Positions 50,280 to 58,711 of a DNA stretch of 64,000 nt are shown piece by piece. The notes under the pieces are model-generated. The model ran no database searches, was not told the DNA's origin, and was given only the letters and a program-made list of their open reading frames with translations. Position 1 is the stretch's first letter; every line of letters begins with the position of its first letter. Source of the stretch: Tichowtungia sp964455665. GTDB lineage: Bacteria; Verrucomicrobiota; Kiritimatiellia; Kiritimatiellales; Tichowtungiaceae. The stretch spans positions 32,498-96,497 of the forward strand of contig CAYVYL010000003.1 of the NCBI GenBank assembly GCA_964455665.1. Direction: 5' to 3'. The position numbers and the translations under genes are program-made.

Positions 50280-51449
50280 CTATTTGGCTTTGGAGGCATA
50301 CTCTTTGATGAGCGCCGCGCCAATAACATCGCGCTGAATCTGGTTGGTGCCTTCGTAGATCTGGAGGATCTTGGCATCGCGCATCATTTTTTCGGCCGGA
50401 TACTCTTTCATGAAGCCGTAGCCGCCGAGCACCTGCACGGCGTCGGTGGTGACGGACATCGCCACATCCCCCGCGTAGCATTTGCACATGGCGGAGATTT
50501 TGGAGACGTCTTTGGTTCCGACATCGATGGTGTTACACGCCGCGTAGGTGATGGCGCGAGCCGTCTCCACTTTCATGGCCATGTCGGCGAGCATCCACTG
50601 CAAACCCTGATTGGCGATGATCGGCTTGCCGAACTGATGGCGAACACGGGCGTAATCAACAGCCATGTCGAGCGCACCCTGTGCCAGACCGACACCCTGC
50701 GCGGCGATACCCGGGCGGGAGACGTCGAATGTTTTCATGGCGAGCAGGAAGCCCATGCCTTCGCGAGCAATGAGGTTTTCCGCCGGAACTTCGCAGTCTT
50801 GGAAGATGAGCTCGCGAGTGGCGGAAGCGCGGATACCAAGCTTGTCTTCTTTTTTGCCAAATTCAAAACCGGGCATTCCTTTTTCCACGATGAAGCAGGA
50901 TACGCCGCGGGCACCTTTGGCTTTGTTGGTGACGGCCAGCACGGTGTAGGTGTCGGCTTCGCCGCCGTTGGTGATCCACTGTTTGGTGCCGTTGAGGATA
51001 TATTTGTCACCCTTCTTAACGGCAGTGGTGGCGATACCGCCTGCGTCAGAACCGGCATTCGGCTCCGTCAGAGCGAAAGCGGCCCATTTTTCACCAGTGG
51101 CGAGCGGAGACAAATATTTTTTCTTCTGCTCTTCAGACCCGCCGATGATGATCGGGTCGGCACCGAGGGCATTGGCGGCGTAGGAAACAGAAACACCGAT
51201 ACAGTATTTACTGAGCGTTTCAACAGCCACAGAAAAGCCGAGATGACCCATGTTCATGCCACCGTACGCTTCGTCGATGTAGAGACCCATCATATCCATC
51301 TGCGCCAGCTCTTTGAGCAGATCGGCAGGGAAAATTCCTTTTTCGTCCAACTCCGCACGCACGGGGAGGATGCGCTCACGGCCAAATTCGTCGAGCATGT
51401 CGCGCACTTCAATCTGCTCTTCGGTTAAGCCCCAGTTAATTTCTGACAT
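50280..51449 (-). CDS. Acyl-CoA dehydrogenase
   Basis: A 389-residue FAD enzyme of the short-chain type. Signatures are AFALTEPNAGSDAGGIATTA, KYILNGTKQWITNGGEADTY, and LQIYEGTNQIQRDVIG with catalytic base Glu366. It oxidises acyl-CoA to enoyl-CoA, or works in reverse as a butyryl-CoA type enzyme, using ETF as electron partner; etfA and etfB lie upstream on the same strand. Length and domain order are normal. Whether it takes part in fatty-acid degradation or fermentation cannot be decided from the window. Confidence 0.93.
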   Translation of the reverse strand: MSEINWGLTEEQIEVRDMLDEFGRERILPVRAELDEKGIFPADLLKELAQMDMMGLYIDEAYGGMNMGHLGFSVAVETLSKYCIGVSVSYAANALGADPIIIGGSEEQKKKYLSPLATGEKWAAFALTEPNAGSDAGGIATTAVKKGDKYILNGTKQWITNGGEADTYTVLAVTNKAKGARGVSCFIVEKGMPGFEFGKKEDKLGIRASATRELIFQDCEVPAENLIAREGMGFLLAMKTFDVSRPGIAAQGVGLAQGALDMAVDYARVRHQFGKPIIANQGLQWMLADMAMKVETARAITYAACNTIDVGTKDVSKISAMCKCYAGDVAMSVTTDAVQVLGGYGFMKEYPAEKMMRDAKILQIYEGTNQIQRDVIGAALIKEYASKAK

Positions 51450-51461
51450 AATGTTCTCCTT

Positions 51462-51559
51462 ATTTCAGTTCTCAGTTCAAAGTTCTCAGTTCAGGGATCT
51501 TGGTTTTCAGTTAGTTCGTTAAACGCCCAACTTTGAACTCAAAACTCTGAATTTCAAAA
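51462..51559. repeat. Word repeat between trxB and acyl-CoA dehydrogenase gene
   Basis: Words like cagttctcagttcaaagttc, tcagttcaggga, caactttgaactcaaaactc and tgaatttcaaaac fill the whole 98-bp gap. No terminator or clear promoter is visible. Confidence 0.6.
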
Positions 51560-52480
51560 CTATTCCATACTTTCTAAATAGCGTTCTGCTTCAACCGACG
51601 CCGCACATCCGGAACCAGCGGCGGTGATGGCTTGGCGATAAACCGAGTCCTGCACGTCGCCGGCAGCGAAAACACCGTCGATATTGGTGCGGGTATTTTT
51701 TGTGATCAAGTAGCCGGTGTGATCCGTGTCGAGCTGCCCGGCAAAAGGTTTTGTGTTCGGCTTATGACCAATGGCAATAAATACGCCGGTGACGGCGAGC
51801 TCGGACACTACATCCGTTTTGACATTGCGAACCTTCAGACCCGTAACTTCGTTTTTCTCCACATCCATCACCTCTTCGATCACCGTATCCCAGAGTACCT
51901 CGATTTTCGGATGCGCGATGACGCGGTCGGCCATAATCTGCGAAGCGCGAAACTGGTCGCGACGATGAATCACAGTGACCTTGGAAGCAAAATGGGTGAG
52001 GAAAAGCGCGTCTTCCATGGCGGTGTCGCCGCCGCCGATCACGGCGACGGGCACATCGCGATAGAACGCGCCGTCACAGGTAGCACAGCCGGAAACACCG
52101 CGACCGATCAGTTTCTGCTCAGATTCGATACCGAGATACTGCGCACTCGCGCCAGTGGCAATGATGATGCTTTTCGCCTCGATCTTTTCGCCGTCACTAA
52201 AGGTCAGCGTCAGTGGACGGCAGTCAAAGCAGGCTTCGGTCACTTCTCCACTTTTAAAACGGGTACCAAAACGCTCGGCCTGCTGACGCATCTGCAGGGT
52301 CAGCGCGGTGCCGTCGATTCCTTCCGGGAAGCCGGGGTAGTTTTCGATTTCCGAGGTGGTGGTGAGCTGCCCGCCGGGCTGGAAGCCTTCAACCACCAAC
52401 GGAGCGAGGTTGGCCCGCGCCGCGTAAATCGCGGCGGTCAAACCCGCAGGTCCCGTTCCGATGATGACTAGTTTTTCCAA
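51560..52480 (-). CDS. trxB: Thioredoxin reductase
   Basis: A 306-residue NADPH-FAD disulfide reductase. The FAD site is VIIGTGPAGLTAAIYAARAN, the redox pair is CATC at Cys132/Cys135 within GVSGCATCDGAFYRD, the NADP loop is VAVIGGGDTAMEDALFLTHF, and FAAGDVQDSVYRQAITAAGS closes the FAD domain. It keeps thioredoxin reduced in the cytosol. The gene lies 16 nt after etfA and before the acyl-CoA dehydrogenase, so it is probably co-transcribed with the electron-transfer flavoprotein genes. Confidence 0.96.
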   Translation of the reverse strand: MEKLVIIGTGPAGLTAAIYAARANLAPLVVEGFQPGGQLTTTSEIENYPGFPEGIDGTALTLQMRQQAERFGTRFKSGEVTEACFDCRPLTLTFSDGEKIEAKSIIIATGASAQYLGIESEQKLIGRGVSGCATCDGAFYRDVPVAVIGGGDTAMEDALFLTHFASKVTVIHRRDQFRASQIMADRVIAHPKIEVLWDTVIEEVMDVEKNEVTGLKVRNVKTDVVSELAVTGVFIAIGHKPNTKPFAGQLDTDHTGYLITKNTRTNIDGVFAAGDVQDSVYRQAITAAGSGCAASVEAERYLESME

Positions 52481-52496
52481 GGGCTAGAAACTCCTC

Positions 52497-53495
52497 TTAG
52501 GCTTTCAGTGCAGCGATCTGCTTGGTGAATTCCGGCACCACTTCGTGCAGGTCGCCAACCAGACCGAAATCGGCCACATCGAAAATCGGCGCGTCCGGGT
52601 CTTTGTTGATCGCGATGATGAGGTCGGCACTCTGCATACCGGCCAAATGCTGAATGGCTCCCGAAATCCCGCAGGCAATGTAGATCAATGGGCAGACGGT
52701 TTTACCAGTCTGTCCAACCTGATGGTGGTGAGAAATCCAGCCCGCATCAACCGTGGCGCGCGAGGCACCGACGGCGCCGCCGAGCATGTTGGCCAGCTTT
52801 TCGATCTTGTCGAAGTTTTCGGGCGCGCCGATTCCGCGTCCGCCGGACACGATGTACTCAGCGGCTTTGAGGTCAACCATGTTGATTTCCTCTTCGACGC
52901 TCTCAATGCGTTTCATGCGTTCGGGGACGTCGGAGAGATCAACGGTGACATCGATGACTTCGCCGGTTTCGTTCTCGCTGACCCGTTCCTTTTTGAAGAC
53001 GTTGGAACGCACGGTCGCCATCTGCGGACGGTGATCTGGGCAGATGATGGTGGCCATAATGTTTCCGCCGAACGCGGGGCGCGTCTGGAGGAGAATGTTG
53101 CGTTCGGTGTCGAAGTCGAGTTCGGTGCAGTCGGCGGTGAGACCCGCCCAGCCCATGACCGCGACAGTCGGGGCGATGCTGCGGCCAATGGTGCTGGCAC
53201 CGTAAAGCACAATTTCCGGCTCTTCGGACTTCAGCAGCTGATCGACCACTTTGGCAAAGTAGTCGTTCTGGTAGGTGACCAGTTTTGGATCTTCAACGTT
53301 ATAGATCTTTTTGGCCCCGTAGTTGAACAGTTCCTGATGCATCGGCTTGCCGTCGGCGGAGGCCAGCAGCGCACAGAGGGTGAAGCCCGATTTCTCGGCC
53401 AGCTTGCGGCCTTCGGAAAGAAGTTCGAACACGGTTCCGGCCAATTTGCCGTTTTCCTGTTCCGCATATACCCAGATTTCTTTTTTGGTGCTCAT
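52497..53495 (-). CDS. etfA: Electron transfer flavoprotein, alpha subunit
   Basis: A 332-residue FAD-binding ETF subunit. The N-terminal part (IWVYAEQENGKLAGTVFELL) is the domain shared with the beta subunit. The C-terminal FAD domain has EYIVSGGRGIGAPENFDKIE, GGAVGASRATVDAGWISHHH, VGQTGKTVCPLIYIACGISG and AINKDPDAPIFDVADFG. It passes electrons between the acyl-CoA dehydrogenase and other carriers. Its ATG overlaps the etfB stop by 4 nt. Whether the complex bifurcates electrons cannot be told by eye. Confidence 0.95.
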   Translation of the reverse strand: MSTKKEIWVYAEQENGKLAGTVFELLSEGRKLAEKSGFTLCALLASADGKPMHQELFNYGAKKIYNVEDPKLVTYQNDYFAKVVDQLLKSEEPEIVLYGASTIGRSIAPTVAVMGWAGLTADCTELDFDTERNILLQTRPAFGGNIMATIICPDHRPQMATVRSNVFKKERVSENETGEVIDVTVDLSDVPERMKRIESVEEEINMVDLKAAEYIVSGGRGIGAPENFDKIEKLANMLGGAVGASRATVDAGWISHHHQVGQTGKTVCPLIYIACGISGAIQHLAGMQSADLIIAINKDPDAPIFDVADFGLVGDLHEVVPEFTKQIAALKA

Positions 53496-54277
53496 AGGAC
53501 CTTCTTCTCCCGCAGTTTGAAAATGAGTTCTTTAACCATGTCAGCCGGTTCACCGGAGAGGATCTCCTTGTTCAATTTAATCGGCGGAGCAAATACCTTG
53601 TTTACTTTAGTGGGCGATCCGCTCAAACCGATCTTTTCCTCGTCGGGGTTGAGGTCATCAAAGCCCCATGTGGGGATCTCGGCTTTTTTGGCGGCCAGTT
53701 TTTTGCGCAGGTTCGGCATGCGCAACTCGTTGGCTTCTTTCACCACCGTCAGCGCAGCCGGTTTTTCGACCTCCCAAAGGTTGTACCCGCGGTCGGTCAC
53801 CTGTTTAACGCGGAAGCCGTCGTCGGTCACTTCGCACTCTTTGGCGTAGGTGATCATCGGCACACCGTAGAAATGAGCCACACCCGGCCCCACTTGTGCG
53901 GTATCACCGTCGATGGCCTGCTTGCCGAACAGGATCAAATCGATCGGATCTTCAATTTTTTTGAGCGCCAAGCTCAGCGTATAGGAAGTAGCCCAAGTAT
54001 CGGCTCCGCCGAACTTGCGGTCGGAAACCAGAATGGCCTCATCCGCACCTAATGAAAGAGCGGTGCGAAGCGCCTCTTCGGCTTGCGGCGGACCCATTGA
54101 GAGCACCGTCACTTTTCCGCCGTGGTTGTCCTTGAGCTGCAGCGCCATTTCCAGAGCGTTTTCGTCAAAAGGGTTAATAATACTCGGCACGCCAGCGCGG
54201 TTGAGACGGTTTGTCTCGCGGTCAATGGTGACCTTGTCCGAATCGGGTACCTGCTTGATGCAGACCACTATGTTCAT
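53492..54277 (-). CDS. etfB: Electron transfer flavoprotein, beta subunit
   Basis: A 261-residue ETF beta subunit beginning MNIVVCIKQVPDSDKVTID. Conserved parts include INPFDENALEMALQLKD, VTVLSMGPPQAEEALRTALS, LILFGKQAIDGDTAQVGPGV (nucleotide site) and a C-terminal arm (GSPTKVNKVFAPP) that wraps the alpha subunit. AAGGAAGG precedes the ATG. It is the first gene of an etfB-etfA-trxB-acyl-CoA dehydrogenase group. Confidence 0.95.
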   Translation of the reverse strand: MNIVVCIKQVPDSDKVTIDRETNRLNRAGVPSIINPFDENALEMALQLKDNHGGKVTVLSMGPPQAEEALRTALSLGADEAILVSDRKFGGADTWATSYTLSLALKKIEDPIDLILFGKQAIDGDTAQVGPGVAHFYGVPMITYAKECEVTDDGFRVKQVTDRGYNLWEVEKPAALTVVKEANELRMPNLRKKLAAKKAEIPTWGFDDLNPDEEKIGLSGSPTKVNKVFAPPIKLNKEILSGEPADMVKELIFKLREKKVL

Positions 54278-54432
54278 AAACCTTCCTTTCGAAGTGTAGA
54301 AATAAGGAGTTGTTATAGTGATTTAGCACGCTTCTCTCAAGCCGAAAGACCCTATTTATCGGTTGCCTGACTCCGATGAATGCTCTATTTTGCAACCGGT
54401 TAGGACGCAGATTAAAAAAAGGAGTTCCGTTT

Positions 54433-55017
54433 ATGAAAAAATCACTGTTTTACATCACCGGCCTCATCGCCGCCGCCCTGCTGGCCGGATGTTCCAGCAC
54501 CCCGGAATCCAAAGCCAAAGCACAGCGTCCGCTCTTCAATGATTTCCAGGAAATGTCCACCGAAGTCCTCGAGTCCGGCGGACTCGCCGTCGTAGGCATC
54601 GGCGAATCCAAAAGCCTCGAGATCGCGCTGAACAAAGCCAAAACGCGCGGCCGGGTCGAACTGGCGCAAATGCTCGAAACAAAAATCGAAGCCCTGCAGA
54701 AAGATTTCGTCGAAGAAGTTGGCCTAGCGGAAAATGCGCAGATCCTCGCGCAGTTCAGTAGCACCTCACAGGCGATCACCAGCCAGCAGATTCGGGGCAG
54801 CGCCGCCAAAGAGCTGAAGTATGAAATCATCAATGGCACCGTCACCGCCTACGCCCTGATGGAACTCAATCCGAAAATCGTGATGAACCAACTCGCAAAA
54901 GAGGAAGAGCTCTACACCCGCTTCCGCGCCACCAAAGCCTTCGAGAGCCTCGATGCCGAAATCAAGGAATATGAAGCCTACAGAAAAGAGCAGAGGGATG
55001 CCTTGATGGAACAGTAA
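54433..55017 (+). CDS. LPP20-like lipoprotein
   Basis: A 194-residue exported lipoprotein. The signal peptide MKKSLFYITGLIAAALLAGC ends in lipobox LLAGC. The core VVGIGESKSLEIALNKAKTR, followed by GRVELAQMLET, is typical of the LPP20 family of outer-membrane lipoproteins (GxGxS...A...A..R.ELA). A long helical C-terminus follows. AAAAAGGAG lies about 9 nt before ATG 54433, deciding the start over the upstream frame. A strong terminator follows at once. Function is unknown; family members are surface-exposed or curlin-related proteins. Confidence 0.8.
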   Translation: MKKSLFYITGLIAAALLAGCSSTPESKAKAQRPLFNDFQEMSTEVLESGGLAVVGIGESKSLEIALNKAKTRGRVELAQMLETKIEALQKDFVEEVGLAENAQILAQFSSTSQAITSQQIRGSAAKELKYEIINGTVTAYALMELNPKIVMNQLAKEEELYTRFRATKAFESLDAEIKEYEAYRKEQRDALMEQ

Positions 55018-55037
55018 CCCCGCGCCGAGCGCTTTCA

Positions 55038-55063
55038 AACCGCCCTCAAAGGGCGGTTTTTTT
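55038..55063 (+). terminator. Rho-independent terminator abutting the next start codon
   Basis: AACCGCCCT (55038-55046), CAA loop, AGGGCGGTT (55050-55058) and a run of seven T residues ending at 55063. The next gene's ATG is at 55064. Confidence 0.9.
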
Positions 55064-55576
55064 ATGATGACCACCTACATTTCCAACGAAGAACATTATA
55101 AGGACGTGCTGCTCAAAGCACTCGAAGCCAAACGCACCCTATGGATCGGCACCGCCGACATCAAAGACCTACACATCAAACCCGGGAACCGCGCCATCCC
55201 GTTTCTGCACGCCCTCGCCGACCGCATCGAAGACGGCCTCGAAGTTCGCCTCATCCACGCCAAAGAGCCCGGCCCGCGCTTCCGCGAGGATTTTGACAAA
55301 AACCCCGTGCTCGCCACGCACCTCGAACGGATGCTCTGCCCGCGCGTGCACTTCAAACTAATCATCATCGACTGCGAAACCGCCTACATCGGCTCCGCCA
55401 ACCTCACCGGTGCCGGTCTTGGCATGAAAAGCCCGGACCGCCGTAACTTTGAAGCCGGTATCTTGACCGACGACCCCGCCCTCGTTGAAGCCGCCATGGA
55501 ACAGTTCGACGACGTCTGGATCGGCACCCCCTGCCAAACCTGCGGCCGCACCGACTATTGCACCGACCGACCATAG
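55064..55576 (+). CDS. Phospholipase D-like (single HKD) protein
   Basis: A 170-residue protein with one HKD-type motif, VHFKLIIIDCETAYIGSANL then TGAGLG, retaining H, K, D and the GSAN loop, as in Nuc-type nucleases that work as dimers. LWIGTADIKDLHI near the start is the first strand of the fold. A CxxC pair (CQTCGRTDYC) near the C-terminus may bind metal. The ATG (or the second, 55067) lies directly after a terminator T-run with no ribosome-binding site, so expression may need read-through, a leaderless transcript or another start. Possible substrates are nucleic acids or phospholipids. Confidence 0.78.
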   Translation: MMTTYISNEEHYKDVLLKALEAKRTLWIGTADIKDLHIKPGNRAIPFLHALADRIEDGLEVRLIHAKEPGPRFREDFDKNPVLATHLERMLCPRVHFKLIIIDCETAYIGSANLTGAGLGMKSPDRRNFEAGILTDDPALVEAAMEQFDDVWIGTPCQTCGRTDYCTDRP

Positions 55577-55640
55577 CCTAGCGGCTGATTTTTAACCGCT
55601 AATCAACGCGATAACCAATAACCGGGCCGGCGGCGCCGGC

Positions 55641-55841
55641 TTAAATCAAGCCATGATCGCGGGCGAGTGCGGCGATGGAGCGGTCGTAGGTGGCTTCGCC
55701 TTTTTGGGTGAAGAAGCAACCGGGCACCTGGCCTTTATCGCGATGAGCGGCCACGCATTCGCAGCAAAGGCCGTGTTTGTCGCAGGGATAGGTGCAGGTG
55801 CAGTGTTCTAAATTCTTTTCTCTATTCGGGCAGTCGGCCAT
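55641..55841 (-). CDS. Cysteine-rich DUF6485-like protein
   Basis: A 66-residue protein with seven cysteines: MADCPNREKNLEHCTCTYPC, then GLCCECVAAHRDKGQVPGCF. The CxC, CCxC and GCF spacing fits what I know as DUF6485, a small probable metal-binding protein of anaerobes. The C-terminus is helical (YDRSIAALARDHGLI). The gap between this gene and the PLD gene holds a word-repeat string (aaccgctaatcaacgcgata). Confidence 0.65.
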   Translation of the reverse strand: MADCPNREKNLEHCTCTYPCDKHGLCCECVAAHRDKGQVPGCFFTQKGEATYDRSIAALARDHGLI

Positions 55842-55925
55842 TTCTACTCCCCTCCATGTAGGACGCGCTTCTGCCAGCGGCAGAGCGTGTGCACAGGCTC
55901 CCTTTGGGAAGTCTGTTCTACAAAT

Positions 55926-56975
55926 TTATTTCGCAAGGATTTCTTCGAGCGCTTCGACAAGCGCCATCGTCTGATCGTTAGTGCCAACGGTGATGCGCAG
56001 ATACTCCTTCGTTCGCTCGCCGTCAAACCAGCGGACAAATACATTGCGCTTTTTGAGTTCGTCGAAGATTTTCTTTGCGCCGGGCTTCGGCGGCTTAACC
56101 CATAGGAAGTTGGTTTCGGACGAGCAGACTTCAAAGCCAAGCGTCGTCAGTTCTTCAGCCATCAGTTTGCGCGAATTTTTAACCGCCTTGACCATCGCCT
56201 CCATGGTTCCCTGATCGAGCAGCGCGACGCGCGCCAGCTCCTGCGTCAGGGTATTGACATTGTAGGAGTCCTTGATTTTATAGAGCGCATCGATCAGCTC
56301 TTTGTTCCCGACACAATAGCCAAAACGAATGCCCGCCAGTGCGTAGGCTTTGGATAACGTGCGGGCGACCAGCACGTTGTCATATTTCGTCGCCAGCTCC
56401 ATACAGTCTTCGGAGGCAAAGTCGACATAGGCCTCATCAATCACGACCACGCCTTTGAAATCCTTCACGAACACTTCGATCGTTTCTTTCGGGAAAAGCA
56501 GGCTGGTTGGGGCGTTGGGGTTGGTCAGGAAAAAAACAGACGCTTCAAACCCGTCCAGCATCTGCCACCCGAAATTTTCATCGAGCGCCACGAGGCGCAT
56601 TTCAACGTCTTCAATTTCCGCCAGTACCGGATAGAGCGAATACGACGGATCAAACGAACCGACGGAACCGTCATCGCGCTCTACGAACGCGCGGATGCAC
56701 AGCGCAAGCACTTCGTCCGAGCCGTTACCCGCGAATACGTTGCCGATGCCGACACCGTGTTTCTCCGCAATCACCTTGCGCACTTCGGTACAGACCGGAT
56801 CGGGATATTTTGCCAACACGGAGACATCGATTTCGCGCAGGATGTCGTGCACTTCCACTGAACAGAGCCACGGGTTTTCATTAGTGTTGAGCTTCACCAC
56901 ATCGTCGCCCTGCGGCTGTTCGCCCGGAATGTAGCCGTCCAGCACTTCCACAGATTTTCGTATCAAATTTTTCAT
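55926..56975 (-). CDS. hisC: Histidinol-phosphate aminotransferase
   Basis: A 349-residue PLP aminotransferase. It has VVKLNTNENPWLCSVEVHDI, VFAGNGSDEVLALCIRAF, VFFLTNPNAPTSLLFPKETI, VVVIDEAYVDFASED and the PLP lysine Lys209 in RTLSKAYALAGIRFGY. The C-terminal SSETNFLWVKPPKPG and EYLRITVGTNDQ complete the fold. It converts imidazole-acetol phosphate to histidinol phosphate. The ATG at 56975 is preferred; upstream sequence is palindrome repeat, not coding. hisD lies a few kb away on the same strand, separated by the regulator gene. Confidence 0.93.
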   Translation of the reverse strand: MKNLIRKSVEVLDGYIPGEQPQGDDVVKLNTNENPWLCSVEVHDILREIDVSVLAKYPDPVCTEVRKVIAEKHGVGIGNVFAGNGSDEVLALCIRAFVERDDGSVGSFDPSYSLYPVLAEIEDVEMRLVALDENFGWQMLDGFEASVFFLTNPNAPTSLLFPKETIEVFVKDFKGVVVIDEAYVDFASEDCMELATKYDNVLVARTLSKAYALAGIRFGYCVGNKELIDALYKIKDSYNVNTLTQELARVALLDQGTMEAMVKAVKNSRKLMAEELTTLGFEVCSSETNFLWVKPPKPGAKKIFDELKKRNVFVRWFDGERTKEYLRITVGTNDQTMALVEALEEILAK

Positions 56976-56980
56976 AAGGA

Positions 56981-57047
56981 TTCCAATGTTCGGAAGAGTT
57001 TGCCTGCAAAACGTCACCAATAAACAGGAAATTTCCAATATTTGGAA
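56981..57047. repeat. Two palindrome repeats in the hisC leader
   Basis: Copies at 56981-56995 (one mismatch) and 57033-57047 (perfect) are 52 bp apart, start to start. The first overlaps the place where the hisC ribosome-binding site should be (TTGGAA or GGAATCC before ATG), so the palindrome could affect translation. Confidence 0.75.
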
Positions 57048-57174
57048 TCTGGAACCGCCGCAAAATGAAGGTCTGTAACCCCATCGGGGCAAAGCGGCAT
57101 CTGTTTATAGGGGTTCGGCACTGAGAAATTCATAGAGGAGAACAGCCCTCCACAGGTCGCACGAACAGGCCGGA

Positions 57175-58503
57175 CTAGCCCATCCAGTTGACGGCGTCTT
57201 CGTCGGGGTTCTCTTGGTCGTTCTCTTCCGATTCCCCGTCGGCTTGTTTCATACGCTGTTTATCCTTATTGCGCATAAAAATCCGGAAGAAATAGCCTTT
57301 AAGTTGTCCGTCGTGCTCCATGTCGGAATGAATCATTTTTTCAACCGCAGTGACAATTTGGAACGGAAGGTCTGCGTTGGTGATTGCTCCTTTTCTTGCC
57401 ACAGATCGCGCATAGCCGATAGCCCCTTCGAGCTCTCTCTCATTACAGGGCCAGGTGTAATTACGCAGGGTCTTCTCGGCCACCGCATCTACATCCCATG
57501 TCCGCGACTGAAGGTCCGTTTTTTTGCGAAGAACCTGGTCAACAAGCGGAAGAATGTCCTCTTGTCGGTCGCGCAACGGTGAAATATCAATGCGAACCGT
57601 GCTGACCTCCTGGTAAAAATCTTTCCGAAAAACCTTCTTATCCACCAACAACTGAAGGTCTTTGCTCGAGGCCACGATAAAACGTACATCAACCTCGACC
57701 GGCCGAGCGCCTCCGGTTTTAGATATTTTTCCTGTCCGCATCACCTCGAGGCACTGGGTCTGCAAGTCGATGGGCATTGCGGTGATTTCATCGAGGAAAA
57801 GAGTCCCTCCATTCATTGTTTCGAGCGCGCCGTCTTGAGCCCGTGGAAACGCATCTTTCACATATCCGAACAGATCTAACGCCAGTTGATGAGAAGACAG
57901 ACCTTCACAATTGACCGCTAGAAACGGCCCGGTCTTTCTGCGGCTGGAGCGATGAATCGTGCGGGCAATCTGCTCTTTACTGGTTCCATCCTCCCCGCAG
58001 AGAAGCACGCTGGAGTCCGTCAGGGAAACCTGGGAAATTGTATTGGCAATCTGAAGCATGCTGTTACTTTGAGCCACAATGTCTTCAAACGGATTGAGCT
58101 TCTCCATCTCTGCTTTCAACCGTTTGTTCTCCGCAACGGTTGCGCAATACTCAAGAGCGTGCTGCACCGTTAAGAACAAATCATCGACCTTCACGGGCTT
58201 GGTAATATAATCAAAAGCCCCTTTTGTCATCGATTCAACAGCGACCTCGGTCGAAGAAGCATTGGTAAGCATGACCACTTGAAGGTCGACATAGAGCTCA
58301 CGGCTCTTTTTCAGCAGCTCCAGTCCGTTTACGGGCTGCATGTCGACATCGGAAATCACCAAATCAAGAGTCTCTTTTTTGAGGACCTCAAGAGCGGCGT
58401 CTCCATCTTCAGCCTGAAAAATCTCATGCCCCTTGCCGGCAAGGAGCCTTTCCATCAAAGACAAAAACAACTTGTCATCATCTACAATCAAAATTCGAGC
58501 CAT
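57175..58503 (-). CDS. Degenerate NtrC-like response regulator
   Basis: A 442-residue protein. The receiver domain is intact: acidic pocket Asp8-Asp10, phospho-acceptor Asp52 in LVISDVDMQP, Thr in VVMLTNAS and Lys in DYITKPVK. The central AAA+ domain keeps GGTLFLDEITAMP (Walker B) but has GEDGTSKEQ instead of the GESGTGKE Walker A. The sigma-54 contact loop GAFTGA is replaced by DAFPRA. No Fis-type helix-turn-helix follows; the C-terminus is a basic then very acidic tail. Thus it probably does not activate sigma-54 promoters in the usual way. No histidine kinase is nearby. GGTGGGGGA precedes the ATG. Confidence 0.85.
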   Translation of the reverse strand: MARILIVDDDKLFLSLMERLLAGKGHEIFQAEDGDAALEVLKKETLDLVISDVDMQPVNGLELLKKSRELYVDLQVVMLTNASSTEVAVESMTKGAFDYITKPVKVDDLFLTVQHALEYCATVAENKRLKAEMEKLNPFEDIVAQSNSMLQIANTISQVSLTDSSVLLCGEDGTSKEQIARTIHRSSRRKTGPFLAVNCEGLSSHQLALDLFGYVKDAFPRAQDGALETMNGGTLFLDEITAMPIDLQTQCLEVMRTGKISKTGGARPVEVDVRFIVASSKDLQLLVDKKVFRKDFYQEVSTVRIDISPLRDRQEDILPLVDQVLRKKTDLQSRTWDVDAVAEKTLRNYTWPCNERELEGAIGYARSVARKGAITNADLPFQIVTAVEKMIHSDMEHDGQLKGYFFRIFMRNKDKQRMKQADGESEENDQENPDEDAVNWMG

Positions 58504-58711
58504 GCTACGTCCCCCACCATCATCTATTGTTAAGGCGTTCAGAATTCGTTTCGAGAAAAATGATCTTTTACCACCTATTCACACCCGCTCAAGAAAAATC
58601 ACTTAAAACTCACTCGTTGCTCCGCTACAACTCACCAAGCAGAATAAACAATCACTTCAGAAAAAACAAGCTCCTTAGAGCGCCCACGCACTTGTTGTAA
58701 GTACATCTTTC

